The translations under genes were made by a program, and so were the position numbers. Positions 8,743 through 18,127 of a stretch of DNA of 64,000 nt are shown here, one piece after another. The notes beneath the pieces were generated by a model. That model was given only the letters and a program-made list of their open reading frames with translations, had not been told where the DNA came from and searched no databases. Each line of letters opens with the position of its first letter. Positions within the stretch are counted from its first letter, which is position 1. The DNA is from Flavitalea plasmicola (lineage in GTDB: Bacteria > Bacteroidota > Bacteroidia > Chitinophagales > Chitinophagaceae), in the NCBI RefSeq assembly GCF_030546645.1, contig NZ_JAUOTO010000006.1, forward strand, positions 248,001-312,000, read 5' to 3'.

Positions 8743-10749
8743 CTAACGTTTAATAAACATCTTCGTCACCATCTTTGCCTGACTGCTGATCACCAGCGTA
8801 TAGACGCCTGGACGGAGCTGCGACACATCCACATGACCGCCCGCCCGTTGCAGGGCGATCACCTGCTTGCCGGAGATGTCGTACACCCGCACCTGCCCGC
8901 CGGTGAGCTCTTCACTGACCAGTATACGCAAGTCATCATGCACAGGGTTCGGGTAGATAGAGAGCCCTTGCGGGGTGCCACCAGTTACTTCCAGCGAAAC
9001 AGCCTGCGCGCCAGCCGCCACAGTTTTACTGGCTGCACTGGCCGAAGCGCCCAGGTAGGTGATCTTCACCCAGTTGAGGTTCCAGCCGCCGGTTACTGCA
9101 TATACGCCGAGGTTATACGTGCCGGCCGTAACGTTCACCGTGTTGGAAACAGTGGTCCATGTCTGCCAGCCACCCGTAGCCGGTATGCTCACAGCACCCA
9201 GTTGAATGCTGCCGGCATTCAGGTCCAGCGATAAGTTGCCGCCGCTGACACTGGCCACCCGGTATTCGACTTTATAGGCGCCGGTGGATGGGAAATTGAT
9301 ATTGTAATACGCCATCCAGTCACCCGCGTCTACATAGGCGACGTCTGCTCCGCCCCCTGCATCTGTGCAGGTCTCCGTTTGGATGCCGCTCATGTTGCTG
9401 TAGCTCTCTGCCTGCACCGTCGTGGTGAACACAGCGCTCACAGGCGTAACCTTGAGCCAGTTTACATTGAAGCCGCCCGCCGCCGCATACAGGCCCAGGG
9501 AATAGGTGCCCGCCGTTACATGCACGGTCAGTGATATAGTGGTCCAGTTCTGCCAACCGCCGGTGGAAGGCACATCAACGCTGCCCAGCTGAATGCTGCC
9601 GGCATTCAGGTCGGCGGATATTTTCCCGCCGCCGCTCAGGCTGGCTACCCGGTATTGGATCGTGTAATCGCCGGTGGTGGGGAAGCTGACATTGCTGTAC
9701 GCCATCCAGTCTCCCGTATCGATATAGCCCACGTCGGATCCGCCGCCGGCATCCGTGCAGGCCTCCGTTTGTATGCCTGACATGCTGCTATAGCTTTCCG
9801 CTTCGATCACGCCGGTGTTGCCGCCACCGCCGCCGCCACGGCTTACCACTACATCGTGTATGGCGGACAGCAGCGAATAGGCGCCGGTAGCATCCTGGCT
9901 AAGTTCCCACATCATAATGCCGCCACCCTGGTCGAATGCCAGGTTGGTCTTGCTCTTAATAGTAGTAATGCCATTATAGCCCACCCCATCGAACGTATCC
10001 GAATAGGGATCGGCCCCACGGGCGATCAGCGCGGCATAGCTCTCCCAGGTGGGATGACCGTAAAAAGGCACGCCCAGCACCGTTTTGGCGGCAGACAGCC
10101 CGCGACCCCTCCAGTAATTGACAGCTTGTACGGCCAGCGCGTAGGTGGAATGCTGGTAGTCGTTCTCATCATAGGCCATAATGTTCAGGAAATCCACCAC
10201 GTCGAAGACGCCGTTCAGAATGCTGGATCCTCCATAGGCCACCACCGCCGCCGTCAATAGCTTGCCGCGATTATGCATCTCCGTTGCCAGCTGCTGCATC
10301 AGCGCTAAATAATTGCCCGCGGAACCTCCGTCATCCGGGTACTCCCAGTCGATGTCCACTCCGTCCAGCCCATACTGGGCTACGAAGCTCACGAGGTTGT
10401 TCACGAAATTGGTGCGGTAAGTGGCGTTGCCCGCCAGCGTTTCGAAATGACTGTCATCGCCATTGTTCCACCCGCCTACCGAGATCTGCGCCTTCACGCC
10501 GTTTGCATGCGCCGTGCTCACCAGGCTTTGCAACTTGGAGGCATTGTCAATCGCCTGTAAAGAGCCGTCGGCATTGGGCAGCAAAAAGGCATAGTTGATG
10601 TGCGTCAGCTTGCTGTACTGGACGGCGCTCACACTGCCGGCCCAGGACGGCATATAGCCGACCACCTTGAATTGCGCATCGGCCACGCCGGCGGTCAGCA
10701 GCAGGGATAATAAGACCACAAAAGTTTTTAGTAAGATTTTCATCTTCAT
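8743..10749 (-). CDS. GH18 chitinase with two CBM6 domains and T9SS sorting domain
   Basis: A 668-residue protein: signal peptide (about 1-25, ending GVADAQ), one GH18 barrel (about 26-300) with the DGVDIDWEYP signature (acid Glu136), a Gly-rich linker, two tandem CBM6 domains (about 318-440 and 450-575, both starting QAESYSSMSG/QAESYSNMSG), and a type A type IX sorting domain (about 595-668, IYPNPVHDDL to KMFIKR). GH18 enzymes cleave beta-1,4-GlcNAc links by substrate-assisted catalysis. The two CBM6 copies and the one in the metalloprotease are alike, which suggests module duplication. Endo-N-acetylglucosaminidase activity on glycoproteins is an alternative for a single short GH18 barrel. 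It is divergent from the large chitinase at 11.1 kb. Confidence 0.88.
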   Translation of the reverse strand: MKMKILLKTFVVLLSLLLTAGVADAQFKVVGYMPSWAGSVSAVQYSKLTHINYAFLLPNADGSLQAIDNASKLQSLVSTAHANGVKAQISVGGWNNGDDSHFETLAGNATYRTNFVNNLVSFVAQYGLDGVDIDWEYPDDGGSAGNYLALMQQLATEMHNRGKLLTAAVVAYGGSSILNGVFDVVDFLNIMAYDENDYQHSTYALAVQAVNYWRGRGLSAAKTVLGVPFYGHPTWESYAALIARGADPYSDTFDGVGYNGITTIKSKTNLAFDQGGGIMMWELSQDATGAYSLLSAIHDVVVSRGGGGGGNTGVIEAESYSSMSGIQTEACTDAGGGSDVGYIDTGDWMAYSNVSFPTTGDYTIQYRVASLSGGGKISADLNAGSIQLGSVDVPSTGGWQNWTTISLTVHVTAGTYSLGLYAAAGGFNVNWLKVTPVSAVFTTTVQAESYSNMSGIQTETCTDAGGGADVAYVDAGDWMAYYNINFPSTGAYKVEYRVASVSGGNLSLDLNAGSIQLGAVSIPATGGWQTWTTVSNTVNVTAGTYNLGVYAVTGGWNLNWVKITYLGASASAASKTVAAGAQAVSLEVTGGTPQGLSIYPNPVHDDLRILVSEELTGGQVRVYDISGKQVIALQRAGGHVDVSQLRPGVYTLVISSQAKMVTKMFIKR

Positions 10750-11103
10750 GGGGATGGTTTTGAAATTAGAAAATGGGGAAAGGATATTCCACGGGAGAGG
10801 GAAGGGGAGGCATGCCAGGTTTTAATAGGATAAAGTTTGTTCATAGCGATGATCACTGCAAGATAGTGTCATCATCCGCTTTTTGTAATCGCCCTGCAGA
10901 AGAAAATATCTGGCGCTAAGTGATAACCGTTATAGAATATTCTATATACCCGCATACACGCGTGAAACTACTCGTGACATTACGCATGCCGCTGCAGAAA
11001 ACACTTTGTGTGCATAAAAAAATTTTCAGTGAAGCAATTACAAGCGCTTCATTCGATATACTTTTCCATGGTGCTTAATTATTTCATCAAACCTTTATCT
11101 GTT
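10750..11103. promoter_or_regulatory. Divergent promoter region between two chitinase genes, with a perfect palindrome
   Basis: A 354-base non-coding stretch between divergent chitinase genes. It holds TATAGAATATTCTATA (10931-10946), a perfect 16-bp palindrome placed near the middle, 182 bases from one start and 158 from the other. GCATACACGCGTG and CACTTTGTGTGCAT further right are weaker repeats. No convincing TTTG/TAnnTTTG promoter pair was found by eye. The palindrome is a candidate operator shared by both genes. Confidence 0.35.
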
Positions 11104-14100
11104 ATGCAAACCTTTCCACAAAGAATCTATCTTACACATGATGCACGCGCCCGGTTCCGAAGCGTGCTGGCTCATTTCACCGCTCACCCTCCCGTCCGAC
11201 TACGACGACTGCTGGCTGTCTGCTGGCTGCTCTGCCTCCTGACCACTGCGGTACAGGCGCAGGTAAACCCACCGGTTCCTGCCACGACCAGTCGGCACAA
11301 CAAGCAGGTCATAGGCTATATCACACAGTGGGATGCCTGGAAAGAAGTGGCTAACCTGGTGCCCAAAGGAGGCTACAACCAATTGAACGTGGACTACTCA
11401 CAGTACACTATTCTAAACTTCTCCTTTTTCGGCGTTGCGCAGGACGGCTCTTTGCACAGCGGGGATTATCGCAACCAGAACATTTACCAGGTAGGCGCCG
11501 TCCAGGCTCCCGCACCCCTGGTGAATACGGATATCTACAGTAGCTGGGATATGTACCTGCTTTACGGAGAGCTGGAGACCCTGTATTATATTTCCGACGG
11601 CAGCAACGCCTACAACCAGGGCTATCGCAATGATGGCGGCGGCTGGAAGAATGTCAACACGGGCGCCACCGGCGCATTCCCTCTGTCCGTGCATAAGGAC
11701 GGCGGCGCTCCTGGCGTCATAGACCTGGCGCACCAGAAAGGAGTAAAAGTAATGGCCTCCATCGGGGGCTGGAGCATGTGCAAGCACTACCCGGAAGTGG
11801 CAGCGGACGCCGCAAAGCGCGCTAAATTCATTGCTTCCTGCCAAACGCTCATGGGCATGGGCTTCGACGGCATCGATTTCGATTGGGAATATCCCAACGA
11901 TCCCGGGATGAACATCGAGCATTACAGCGCAGCCGACTATAACAACTTCGCCCTGCTGGTGGAACAGGTGCGGGCAGCCATCGGCAGCAGCAAGCTCATC
12001 ACCGCCTGTTTCTCCGCTGCTCCGGCAAAGCTCAACGGCTTCGACTGGACAAGGTTGAATAACTCCATGAACTATTTCAACCTGATGACCTATGATTACA
12101 ACGGCGGCTGGTCCAACAAGGCCGGTCACAACGCACCACTGTACGATTACCCGGGAGCCGAGTACGCCAACTTTTCCGTCAATGCAACCGTGCAGGCGGT
12201 GAAAGCCCTGGGCGTCAACATGGCCAAGGTCAACATAGGCGCGGGGTTCTATGGACGCGGTGTGGTTACCGCCGGCCCTGCCGCCCTCAATGGCGCTACC
12301 AGCAAACGCGCTGAAACCTTACAGCCCGACGGACCCGTGCAGACCTGCGCGGATTTCACCAACTGGTCCTTCTGGACAGGTACGCCCAACTACAGCTATA
12401 TCGTGCAGGCTACCGCCACTGGCTGGACAGAGTACTGGGATGACGTTGCCAAAGTGCCCTATAAGACCAATGGCAACTATTTCCTCAGCTACGACAACGA
12501 AAGGTCAATAGGGCTCAAGGCGCAGTACGTCAAAGACAATAGCCTCGCCGGGGTCATCGTCTGGCAGGTCTATGGCGATATGACCAATATGACCGCCAAT
12601 ACCGTTGCGAAAGGCAAGCTGATCTATTGCCCCAACACCACCTCACCCCTGGTAAACAAGATCAACGCCGTATTCGCGGATGGCGCCACCACCAACACCC
12701 CGCCAACGGTCAGCCTGACGGCGCCTGCTAACGGCGCCACCTACACGGCGCCTGCCGGCATCACGATCACCGCCACTGCCGGCGATGCCGACGGTACGGT
12801 TTCGAAAGTGGAGTTTTACAACGGCGCCACGCTGCTGGGCACCGCCACATCCAGCCCTTACTCCTACACCTGGAGCAATGCCCCGGCAGGAACCTACAGC
12901 ATCACCGCCAAGGCAACGGACAATGGCGGCGCATCGACGACGACTGCAGCCGTATCCATTACTGTCAACAACGGCAATAACAATAACCCGGGCGGGAAAG
13001 TGATCGTAGGCTACTGGCATAACTGGGGCGCAACCACGGACTCGCCGCCCTATATCGCCTTGCGCGACGTCAACCCCAAATACAACGTGATCGAAGTCGC
13101 CTTTGCCAGCAGCGGTTCGGACTATGCTACCATGAGCTTTGCTCCGGCCAATGGCACTGCCGCTTCCTTCATCTCCGATATCCAATCCCTGCAAGCACAG
13201 GGTAGAAAAGTGCTGCTCTCCATCGGGGGACAGAATGGAACGCTGATCCTTTCGGGCGCCACGCAAAAGCAGGCGTTCATCTCCTCTATGGAGACGCTCC
13301 TGGATCAATACAATTTCGATGGCTTCGACCTCGACCTGGAAGGAGGTCTCACCTTGCAGCTGGATAATGGAGACAACAACTTCACCAGCCCCACCACCGC
13401 CAAAGTAGTGAACCTCATCGCCGCGGTGAAAGAGATCATCAGCTACAGGGCAGCAAAAGGGAAGACATGCTGGCTGACCATGGCGCCTGAAACCTATTAC
13501 GTCCAGACAGCATATGCCAACACCTATTCTCCCCTGGTAGGCGCCTACCTGCCGGTGATCTATGGATTAAAGGACCAGCTGACATTCATCCATCCGCAGC
13601 TATACAACACGGGGTCTGTCAACGGCCTGGATAATAGGGTATACTCCCAATCCACACCCGACTTCATTGTGGCCATGACCGAAATGCTGCTGACAGGCTT
13701 CCCCGTGTCCGGCACCGGTCAGACCTTCCCGGCCCTGCGCGAAGACCAGATCGCCTTTGGGTTGCCTGCCGTATCTTCCGCCGCGCCCTCCGGCGGCTAC
13801 CTGGCGCCTTCCGGCGTGAAGCAGGCCCTGGACTATCTGACAAAAGGAACCTCCTTTGGCGGCGCATACACCTTGCGCAAAGCAGGGGGCTATCCCGGCC
13901 TGCGTGGCATCATGACCTGGTCCATCAACTGGGACAAGACCAACAACGATGAATTCGCCACCAACTACTACGCCTATTTCTTCGGGAATGGCAATGGCGG
14001 CAATACCCCGCCTGTCGTAAGCATCACCGCTCCTGCCAACAATGCAAATTATACTTCGCCGGCTGCGGTCACCATTACAGCCGCTGCCAGCGATGCGGAT

Positions 14101-15258
14101 GGCACCATCGCCAAAGTGGAATTTTACAATGGCGCTACGCTCCTGGGTACCGCTACATCCAGCCCTTATTCCTATGCATGGAGCAATGTCCCCAACGGCA
14201 CGTATTCCCTTACGGCGAAAGCCACTGACAACGGAGGCGCCGTCACCACTTCAGCGGTCGTTACCATCATAGTGGGCACTTCCACAGGCACAGGCTGCAA
14301 TGGCATCGCGGCGTGGAGCGCCACCGCCGTTTATACAAACGGCAACCAGGTAGTGTACAACAACAAGGTCTACCAGGCAAAATGGTGGACGCAGAACGAG
14401 CAGCCGGACATCAGCACAGGCGACGGGAAAGTATGGGCGTACGTGGCGGATTGCTCAGGCGGCGCCAATAACACCCCGCCTGTCGTCAACATCACGGCTC
14501 CTGCCAACAATAGCACGTTTACCGCACCCGCTACCGTCACGCTCACGGCCACAGCCAGTGACGCGGATGGCGCCATCGCCAAAGTGGAATTCTACAATGG
14601 CGCCACGTTGCTGGGCGCCGCTACCGCCAGCCCCTATAGCTATACCTGGAGCAATGTTCCCGATGGCAGCTACTCGCTCACGGCGAAAGCAACGGACAAC
14701 GGCGGCGCAACGACTACCTCCGCCGCGGTTTCGATCACTGTCACGGGAGGCACCGGCGGTACGGTCAACTGCACCGGTGTAGCCACCTACCAACCTTACC
14801 CGGCTGTATACAACAATGGCGATCGGGTAGTATACAACGGCGTGTTATACCAAAGCCTGTCGGACGCCTTGTACAACGTTACACCCGGCACGGCCGACTG
14901 GTGGTGGAAACCCCTGGGCACCTGCAGCAGCGCTGCGGTAGCTACGGCAACGGCATCCACCGGCATGTCTTCGCAATTGACTACCGAAACCTCCGTGACA
15001 TGCAGCGTATATCCCAACCCGGTAACAGGCAGCAGCCTCCGGGTATCGCTGACAGCCAGGGAGGGAGAAAGACTGAAGATCGAACTATTGGATATCAATG
15101 GCCATAGCCCCATACGGAAGAAGGAATATACGGCAAACCTGCAAGGGCAGCAATTCCTTACCCTGGATATGAGTGGCGTGCCGGCCGGTATCTGGTTGCT
15201 GAAGATCGTGCACGTGGACAGCGGCGTTACCAGCGTAATCAAGGTGATCCGCCTGTAA
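11104..15258 (+). CDS. Large dual-GH18 chitinase (ChiA type) with Ig-like and chitin-binding modules, T9SS sorted
   Basis: The start is placed at ATG 11104, giving 1384 residues, because MQTFPQR leads into a twin-Arg-rich long signal peptide ending AVQAQ; an in-frame ATG at 11008 would add 32 residues without a role. The order is GH18 domain 1 (to about 12650, DGIDFDWEYP, acid Glu262), Ig-like module 1 (about 12700-12970), GH18 domain 2 (about 13000-13990, DGFDLDLEGG, Glu746), Ig-like 2 (14005-14275), CBM5/12-like 1 (14300-14455), Ig-like 3 (14470-14755), CBM5/12-like 2 (14765-14930) and a type IX sorting domain. It resembles F. johnsoniae ChiA, where exo- and endo-acting GH18 domains share one secreted chain. 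The three Ig modules are nearly identical. Confidence 0.88.
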   Translation: MQTFPQRIYLTHDARARFRSVLAHFTAHPPVRLRRLLAVCWLLCLLTTAVQAQVNPPVPATTSRHNKQVIGYITQWDAWKEVANLVPKGGYNQLNVDYSQYTILNFSFFGVAQDGSLHSGDYRNQNIYQVGAVQAPAPLVNTDIYSSWDMYLLYGELETLYYISDGSNAYNQGYRNDGGGWKNVNTGATGAFPLSVHKDGGAPGVIDLAHQKGVKVMASIGGWSMCKHYPEVAADAAKRAKFIASCQTLMGMGFDGIDFDWEYPNDPGMNIEHYSAADYNNFALLVEQVRAAIGSSKLITACFSAAPAKLNGFDWTRLNNSMNYFNLMTYDYNGGWSNKAGHNAPLYDYPGAEYANFSVNATVQAVKALGVNMAKVNIGAGFYGRGVVTAGPAALNGATSKRAETLQPDGPVQTCADFTNWSFWTGTPNYSYIVQATATGWTEYWDDVAKVPYKTNGNYFLSYDNERSIGLKAQYVKDNSLAGVIVWQVYGDMTNMTANTVAKGKLIYCPNTTSPLVNKINAVFADGATTNTPPTVSLTAPANGATYTAPAGITITATAGDADGTVSKVEFYNGATLLGTATSSPYSYTWSNAPAGTYSITAKATDNGGASTTTAAVSITVNNGNNNNPGGKVIVGYWHNWGATTDSPPYIALRDVNPKYNVIEVAFASSGSDYATMSFAPANGTAASFISDIQSLQAQGRKVLLSIGGQNGTLILSGATQKQAFISSMETLLDQYNFDGFDLDLEGGLTLQLDNGDNNFTSPTTAKVVNLIAAVKEIISYRAAKGKTCWLTMAPETYYVQTAYANTYSPLVGAYLPVIYGLKDQLTFIHPQLYNTGSVNGLDNRVYSQSTPDFIVAMTEMLLTGFPVSGTGQTFPALREDQIAFGLPAVSSAAPSGGYLAPSGVKQALDYLTKGTSFGGAYTLRKAGGYPGLRGIMTWSINWDKTNNDEFATNYYAYFFGNGNGGNTPPVVSITAPANNANYTSPAAVTITAAASDADGTIAKVEFYNGATLLGTATSSPYSYAWSNVPNGTYSLTAKATDNGGAVTTSAVVTIIVGTSTGTGCNGIAAWSATAVYTNGNQVVYNNKVYQAKWWTQNEQPDISTGDGKVWAYVADCSGGANNTPPVVNITAPANNSTFTAPATVTLTATASDADGAIAKVEFYNGATLLGAATASPYSYTWSNVPDGSYSLTAKATDNGGATTTSAAVSITVTGGTGGTVNCTGVATYQPYPAVYNNGDRVVYNGVLYQSLSDALYNVTPGTADWWWKPLGTCSSAAVATATASTGMSSQLTTETSVTCSVYPNPVTGSSLRVSLTAREGERLKIELLDINGHSPIRKKEYTANLQGQQFLTLDMSGVPAGIWLLKIVHVDSGVTSVIKVIRL

Positions 15259-15524
15259 TGGAATAGAAAGAAAAACCCCCGGAACGATATTTCCGGGGGT
15301 TTCTTCATTGGAGAGACCCACCCGTAATTTGCTTACTGATTTATGTTGACCCATATTGATGCTCGAATACGAGGTCGCTCCTAAGGGGATGCCTGTATAG
15401 CAAGCCACGCACATAGTATAAAAATAACATATGTATGCCCCTCCTCACCAGTCCTCGCTACGCCAATCTTCAAAACCGCCCCAAAAAAACGTTAAAAACG
15501 CTTGCACAAACCCTCCCCGGCGAT
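15259..15524. other. Non-coding gap after the large chitinase
   Basis: Between the chitinase stop and the L,D-transpeptidase start lie 443 bases. They hold a terminator (15273-15302), a candidate promoter (15502-15532), and otherwise C/T-rich sequence in which no gene, repeat or RNA fold was recognised. Confidence 0.5.
15273..15302. terminator. Strong bidirectional-looking terminator after the large chitinase
   Basis: AAACCCCCGGAA (15273-15284) pairs perfectly with TTCCGGGGGTTT (15291-15302) around a six-base loop. It lies 14 bases past the chitinase stop. The A/T ends of the stem supply a short U-run in either direction. Confidence 0.8.
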
Positions 15525-15532
15525 TACTTTTG
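15502..15532 (+). promoter_or_regulatory. Candidate Bacteroidota promoter for the L,D-transpeptidase gene
   Basis: TTGC (15502-15505) and TACTTTTG (15525-15532) match the -33 and -7 boxes (TTTG and TAnnTTTG) with a 19-base spacer. This predicts a 5' leader of about 160 bases before the ATG at 15702. Confidence 0.5.
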
Positions 15533-15701
15533 TCTTGATCTCAATCAACGCTTTTGACCATCCGTACCAATCTCCTCGAATTACCATCGCTTTAGATTTT
15601 TCACTTAACTAACCTTCCACGCCAGTCCTCCCATCCTCTGAATTTCCGGCAATCCATTAGGCTATGAACTACTAACAGTAGTTAATCCTAAAACACCCTT
15701 T

Positions 15702-16547
15702 ATGACAACGCCGGTACAGTATTTTGGCAAACTTTTGTGCCTGTCACTTTTTGTAGTCCCCGCGCCCCTGGAGGAAGCCAAGAAGTCCAACCCCCTCGAA
15801 CTTTTATCTTTTTACACAACCTACCATGCTGACGCCGCGGCCATCAATAAAACGGCCGCAGCCAGGACCGCCAAAGCAAAGGCCGCAGCCTCCCGCTTCG
15901 CCGCCGCGCAACGTGCCGCCGCCCGGAAAGCCGAGCTAAAGCTCATCGGCATGGAAGCCAATATAATGTTTGAAGAAATGCAGCTGGCGGATTCCGGCCT
16001 GAATGAAAAAGTGCTGGAATACGCACTGATAGGCTATCACAGGCTGCTGAAAAAACACGCCCTCCGTAATACGGATATCCTCTCCATCTGTGACTTCAGT
16101 CAATCCTCCAGCTTGAAAAGAATGTACGTCATCGACATGCGCACCCGGAAGCTCCTCTACCGCAACTACGTCGCCCATGGCATCAGCTCAGGCGAAGAGT
16201 TCGCTAACTCTTTCTCCAACGCACCCGAATCCCACAAAAGCAGCCTGGGCTTCTACGTCACCAGGAGCACCTATTTCGGCGAGAACGGCCTTTCCCTCCG
16301 CATTGATGGAATGGACAGGGGTTTTAACAGCCTGGCCAGCGAAAGGAACATCGTCATCCATGGCGCACCCTATGTCAGCGAACGCATCCTGCACAAATAC
16401 GGTGTCATGGGAACTACTTTCGGCTGCCCCGCCATCCCCGAGGAATTGACCAACCAACTCATTCCCCTGCTGAAAGATGGCAGCTGCTTCTTTATCTATT
16501 ACCCTTCCCAAAACTACCTGACCCACTCCTCCATCCTCAACGGTTAA
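15702..16547 (+). CDS. YkuD_2-type L,D-transpeptidase domain protein
   Basis: A 281-residue protein with an N-terminal signal or membrane segment (about 8-22), an Ala/Lys/Arg-rich helix likely to form a coiled coil (about 45-80), and a catalytic domain with FQS-like core (FSQSSSLKRMYVIDM), IHGAP (His220) and GTTFGCPAIP (Cys242). This matches the murein L,D-transpeptidase catalytic domain family (YkuD_2). The Cys/His pair supports an active cell-wall enzyme; whether it makes 3-3 crosslinks or anchors proteins cannot be told. It is a single gene behind its own promoter. Confidence 0.8.
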   Translation: MTTPVQYFGKLLCLSLFVVPAPLEEAKKSNPLELLSFYTTYHADAAAINKTAAARTAKAKAAASRFAAAQRAAARKAELKLIGMEANIMFEEMQLADSGLNEKVLEYALIGYHRLLKKHALRNTDILSICDFSQSSSLKRMYVIDMRTRKLLYRNYVAHGISSGEEFANSFSNAPESHKSSLGFYVTRSTYFGENGLSLRIDGMDRGFNSLASERNIVIHGAPYVSERILHKYGVMGTTFGCPAIPEELTNQLIPLLKDGSCFFIYYPSQNYLTHSSILNG

Positions 16548-16693
16548 TTGGAAAGGCCCACTGCCTTTCTCTTTCATATTGAGCCCAGGACTTGCAAGCT
16601 TCCGGTGTCTGTACGCTGACCCGGATGCTGCTTTTTGGGGTCCGGCATAAATCGTTAAAAACAAGAAATTTAGAAAAGCCTTTCCCCTCACAA

Positions 16694-16821
16694 CACTTTT
16701 ATGTACGTAATTATGTAATCCATCACACTTTTACGTACGAAAAAATGTAAATCACCACACTTTAATGTACATAAAATCGTAACTTAGCCCATTAATATGT
16801 ACCAATTTTAAACAAATGAAG
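16694..16821 (+). repeat. Four imperfect 32-bp tandem repeats upstream of the first DUF4143 ATPase
   Basis: Units start at 16694, 16726, 16758 and 16790. They begin CACTTTTATGTACGTAATTA, CACTTTTACGTACGAAAAAA, CACTTTAATGTACATAAAAT and CATTAATATGTACCAATTTT. The GTAC core keeps an exact 32-base register in all four, and the first three share a later GTAA; the fourth is the most degenerate. Unit four contains the ATPase start codon at 16816. In unit two TTTAC and GTAAA form an internal dyad. Thirty-two bases is about three helical turns, so equivalent sites face the same side of the DNA. Confidence 0.85.
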
Positions 16822-18126
16822 CGCCATGCAACCTCCTTTCTGACAACCTGGAAAGCCTCAGCCACCCGCAAGCCCCTAATAATCAGAGGCGCCCGCCAGG
16901 TAGGTAAAACCTGGGTCATGAAGGAATTCGGCCGTAGCCAATATGAGCAATGCGCCTACGTGAATTTTGAAAGCAATGCGGCTTTAAAAACATTGTTTAC
17001 CACAGACTTTAATATTCGCCGGATCCTGACTGCCATTCAAATAGAAGCAGGCGTAACAGTAGAACCCGGAAATACGCTGATCATCCTGGACGAGATCCAG
17101 GAGGCGCCGGGAGCATTGACATCCTTGAAATATTTCCAGGAGAATGCTCCCGAATACCATGTAATATCCGCCGGATCGTTGTTAGGGGTCGCACTCAATA
17201 ATCACACCTCCTTCCCTGTTGGTAAGGTAGACTTCCTCGATATGTACCCCTTGGATTTTACAGAATTCCTGGAGGCAATGAACGAAACGGCATTAGTGGA
17301 CCTGGTAAAAAAACATGATTGGGAATTGATCAAAACCTTCAAATCCCGCTATATCGAGCTGCTGAAACAATATTATTATGTAGGGGGAATGCCCGAGCCT
17401 GTGTCAGTCTTTATAAAAAGAAAAGATTTTAAAGAGGTAAGGCAAATACAGCAGCGCATACTCAACGCTTATGAACAGGATTTTTCTAAACATGCTCCCA
17501 ACGCCATCGTTCCCCGGATAAGGATGCTGTGGAACGCAATTCCATCGCAGCTGGCAAAAGAGAACCGGAAGTTTATTTATGGATTGATCAAAGAGGGGGC
17601 CAGGGCGAAAGAATACGAACTGGCAATGTCCTGGCTTATCGATTGCGGATTGATACATAAAGTTAATAATGTCTCCAAACCAGCCATTCCGCTAAAAGCA
17701 TATGAAGACTTCGGCGCCTTTAAATTATTTCTTGTCGATGTCGGGTTGCTGGCAGCAATGGCAGAGCTGGACGCCGGCTCCCTGCTCGAAGGAAATGCTA
17801 TGTTTGAGGAGTTCAAAGGTGCGCTAACGGAACAATATGTTCTTCAACAGCTGGTTGCCCTAAAAGAAGGAAGCATCCACTATTGGTCCCCTGGCAATGC
17901 CCGCTCCGAAATAGATTTTCTGGTCCAGATCGCAGGCAATGTGATCCCCATCGAAGTAAAGGCCGCCGAGAACCTGAAAGCTAAAAGCCTGCAGGTGTAC
18001 CATCAGAAATATAATCCCGTTACAGCCATCAGGACCTCCATGGCTGATTTTCGGAAAGAGGAATGGATGATCAACTTACCGCTGTATGCTATTAGGGAAA
18101 TATTTCGATTGGCGGTGCTGAAATAA
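16816..18126 (+). CDS. AAA+ ATPase with DUF4143 C-terminal domain
   Basis: A 436-residue cytoplasmic protein. Walker A is GARQVGKT (25-32), Walker B is LIILDEIQ (about 93-100), followed by sensor-like ISAGSLLGVAL. The C-terminal DUF4143 region ends with SEIDFLVQ...IPIEVKA, a PD-(D/E)XK-like nuclease pattern. The family is widespread and often multi-copy in Bacteroidota, with no settled function; proposals include DNA-linked ATPases and phage or stress response. The gene stands alone, and its start lies inside a 32-bp repeat array that may be its operator. A second member is at 61.1-62.3 kb. Confidence 0.85.
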   Translation: MKRHATSFLTTWKASATRKPLIIRGARQVGKTWVMKEFGRSQYEQCAYVNFESNAALKTLFTTDFNIRRILTAIQIEAGVTVEPGNTLIILDEIQEAPGALTSLKYFQENAPEYHVISAGSLLGVALNNHTSFPVGKVDFLDMYPLDFTEFLEAMNETALVDLVKKHDWELIKTFKSRYIELLKQYYYVGGMPEPVSVFIKRKDFKEVRQIQQRILNAYEQDFSKHAPNAIVPRIRMLWNAIPSQLAKENRKFIYGLIKEGARAKEYELAMSWLIDCGLIHKVNNVSKPAIPLKAYEDFGAFKLFLVDVGLLAAMAELDAGSLLEGNAMFEEFKGALTEQYVLQQLVALKEGSIHYWSPGNARSEIDFLVQIAGNVIPIEVKAAENLKAKSLQVYHQKYNPVTAIRTSMADFRKEEWMINLPLYAIREIFRLAVLK

Positions 18127-18127
18127 T

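Noticed and set aside
11008..11103. Upstream start for the large chitinase
   Set aside because: The extra 32 residues would precede a complete signal peptide that starts at ATG 11104.
16694..16821. CRISPR array
   Set aside because: The units abut with no spacers and are degenerate, and there is no cas gene.
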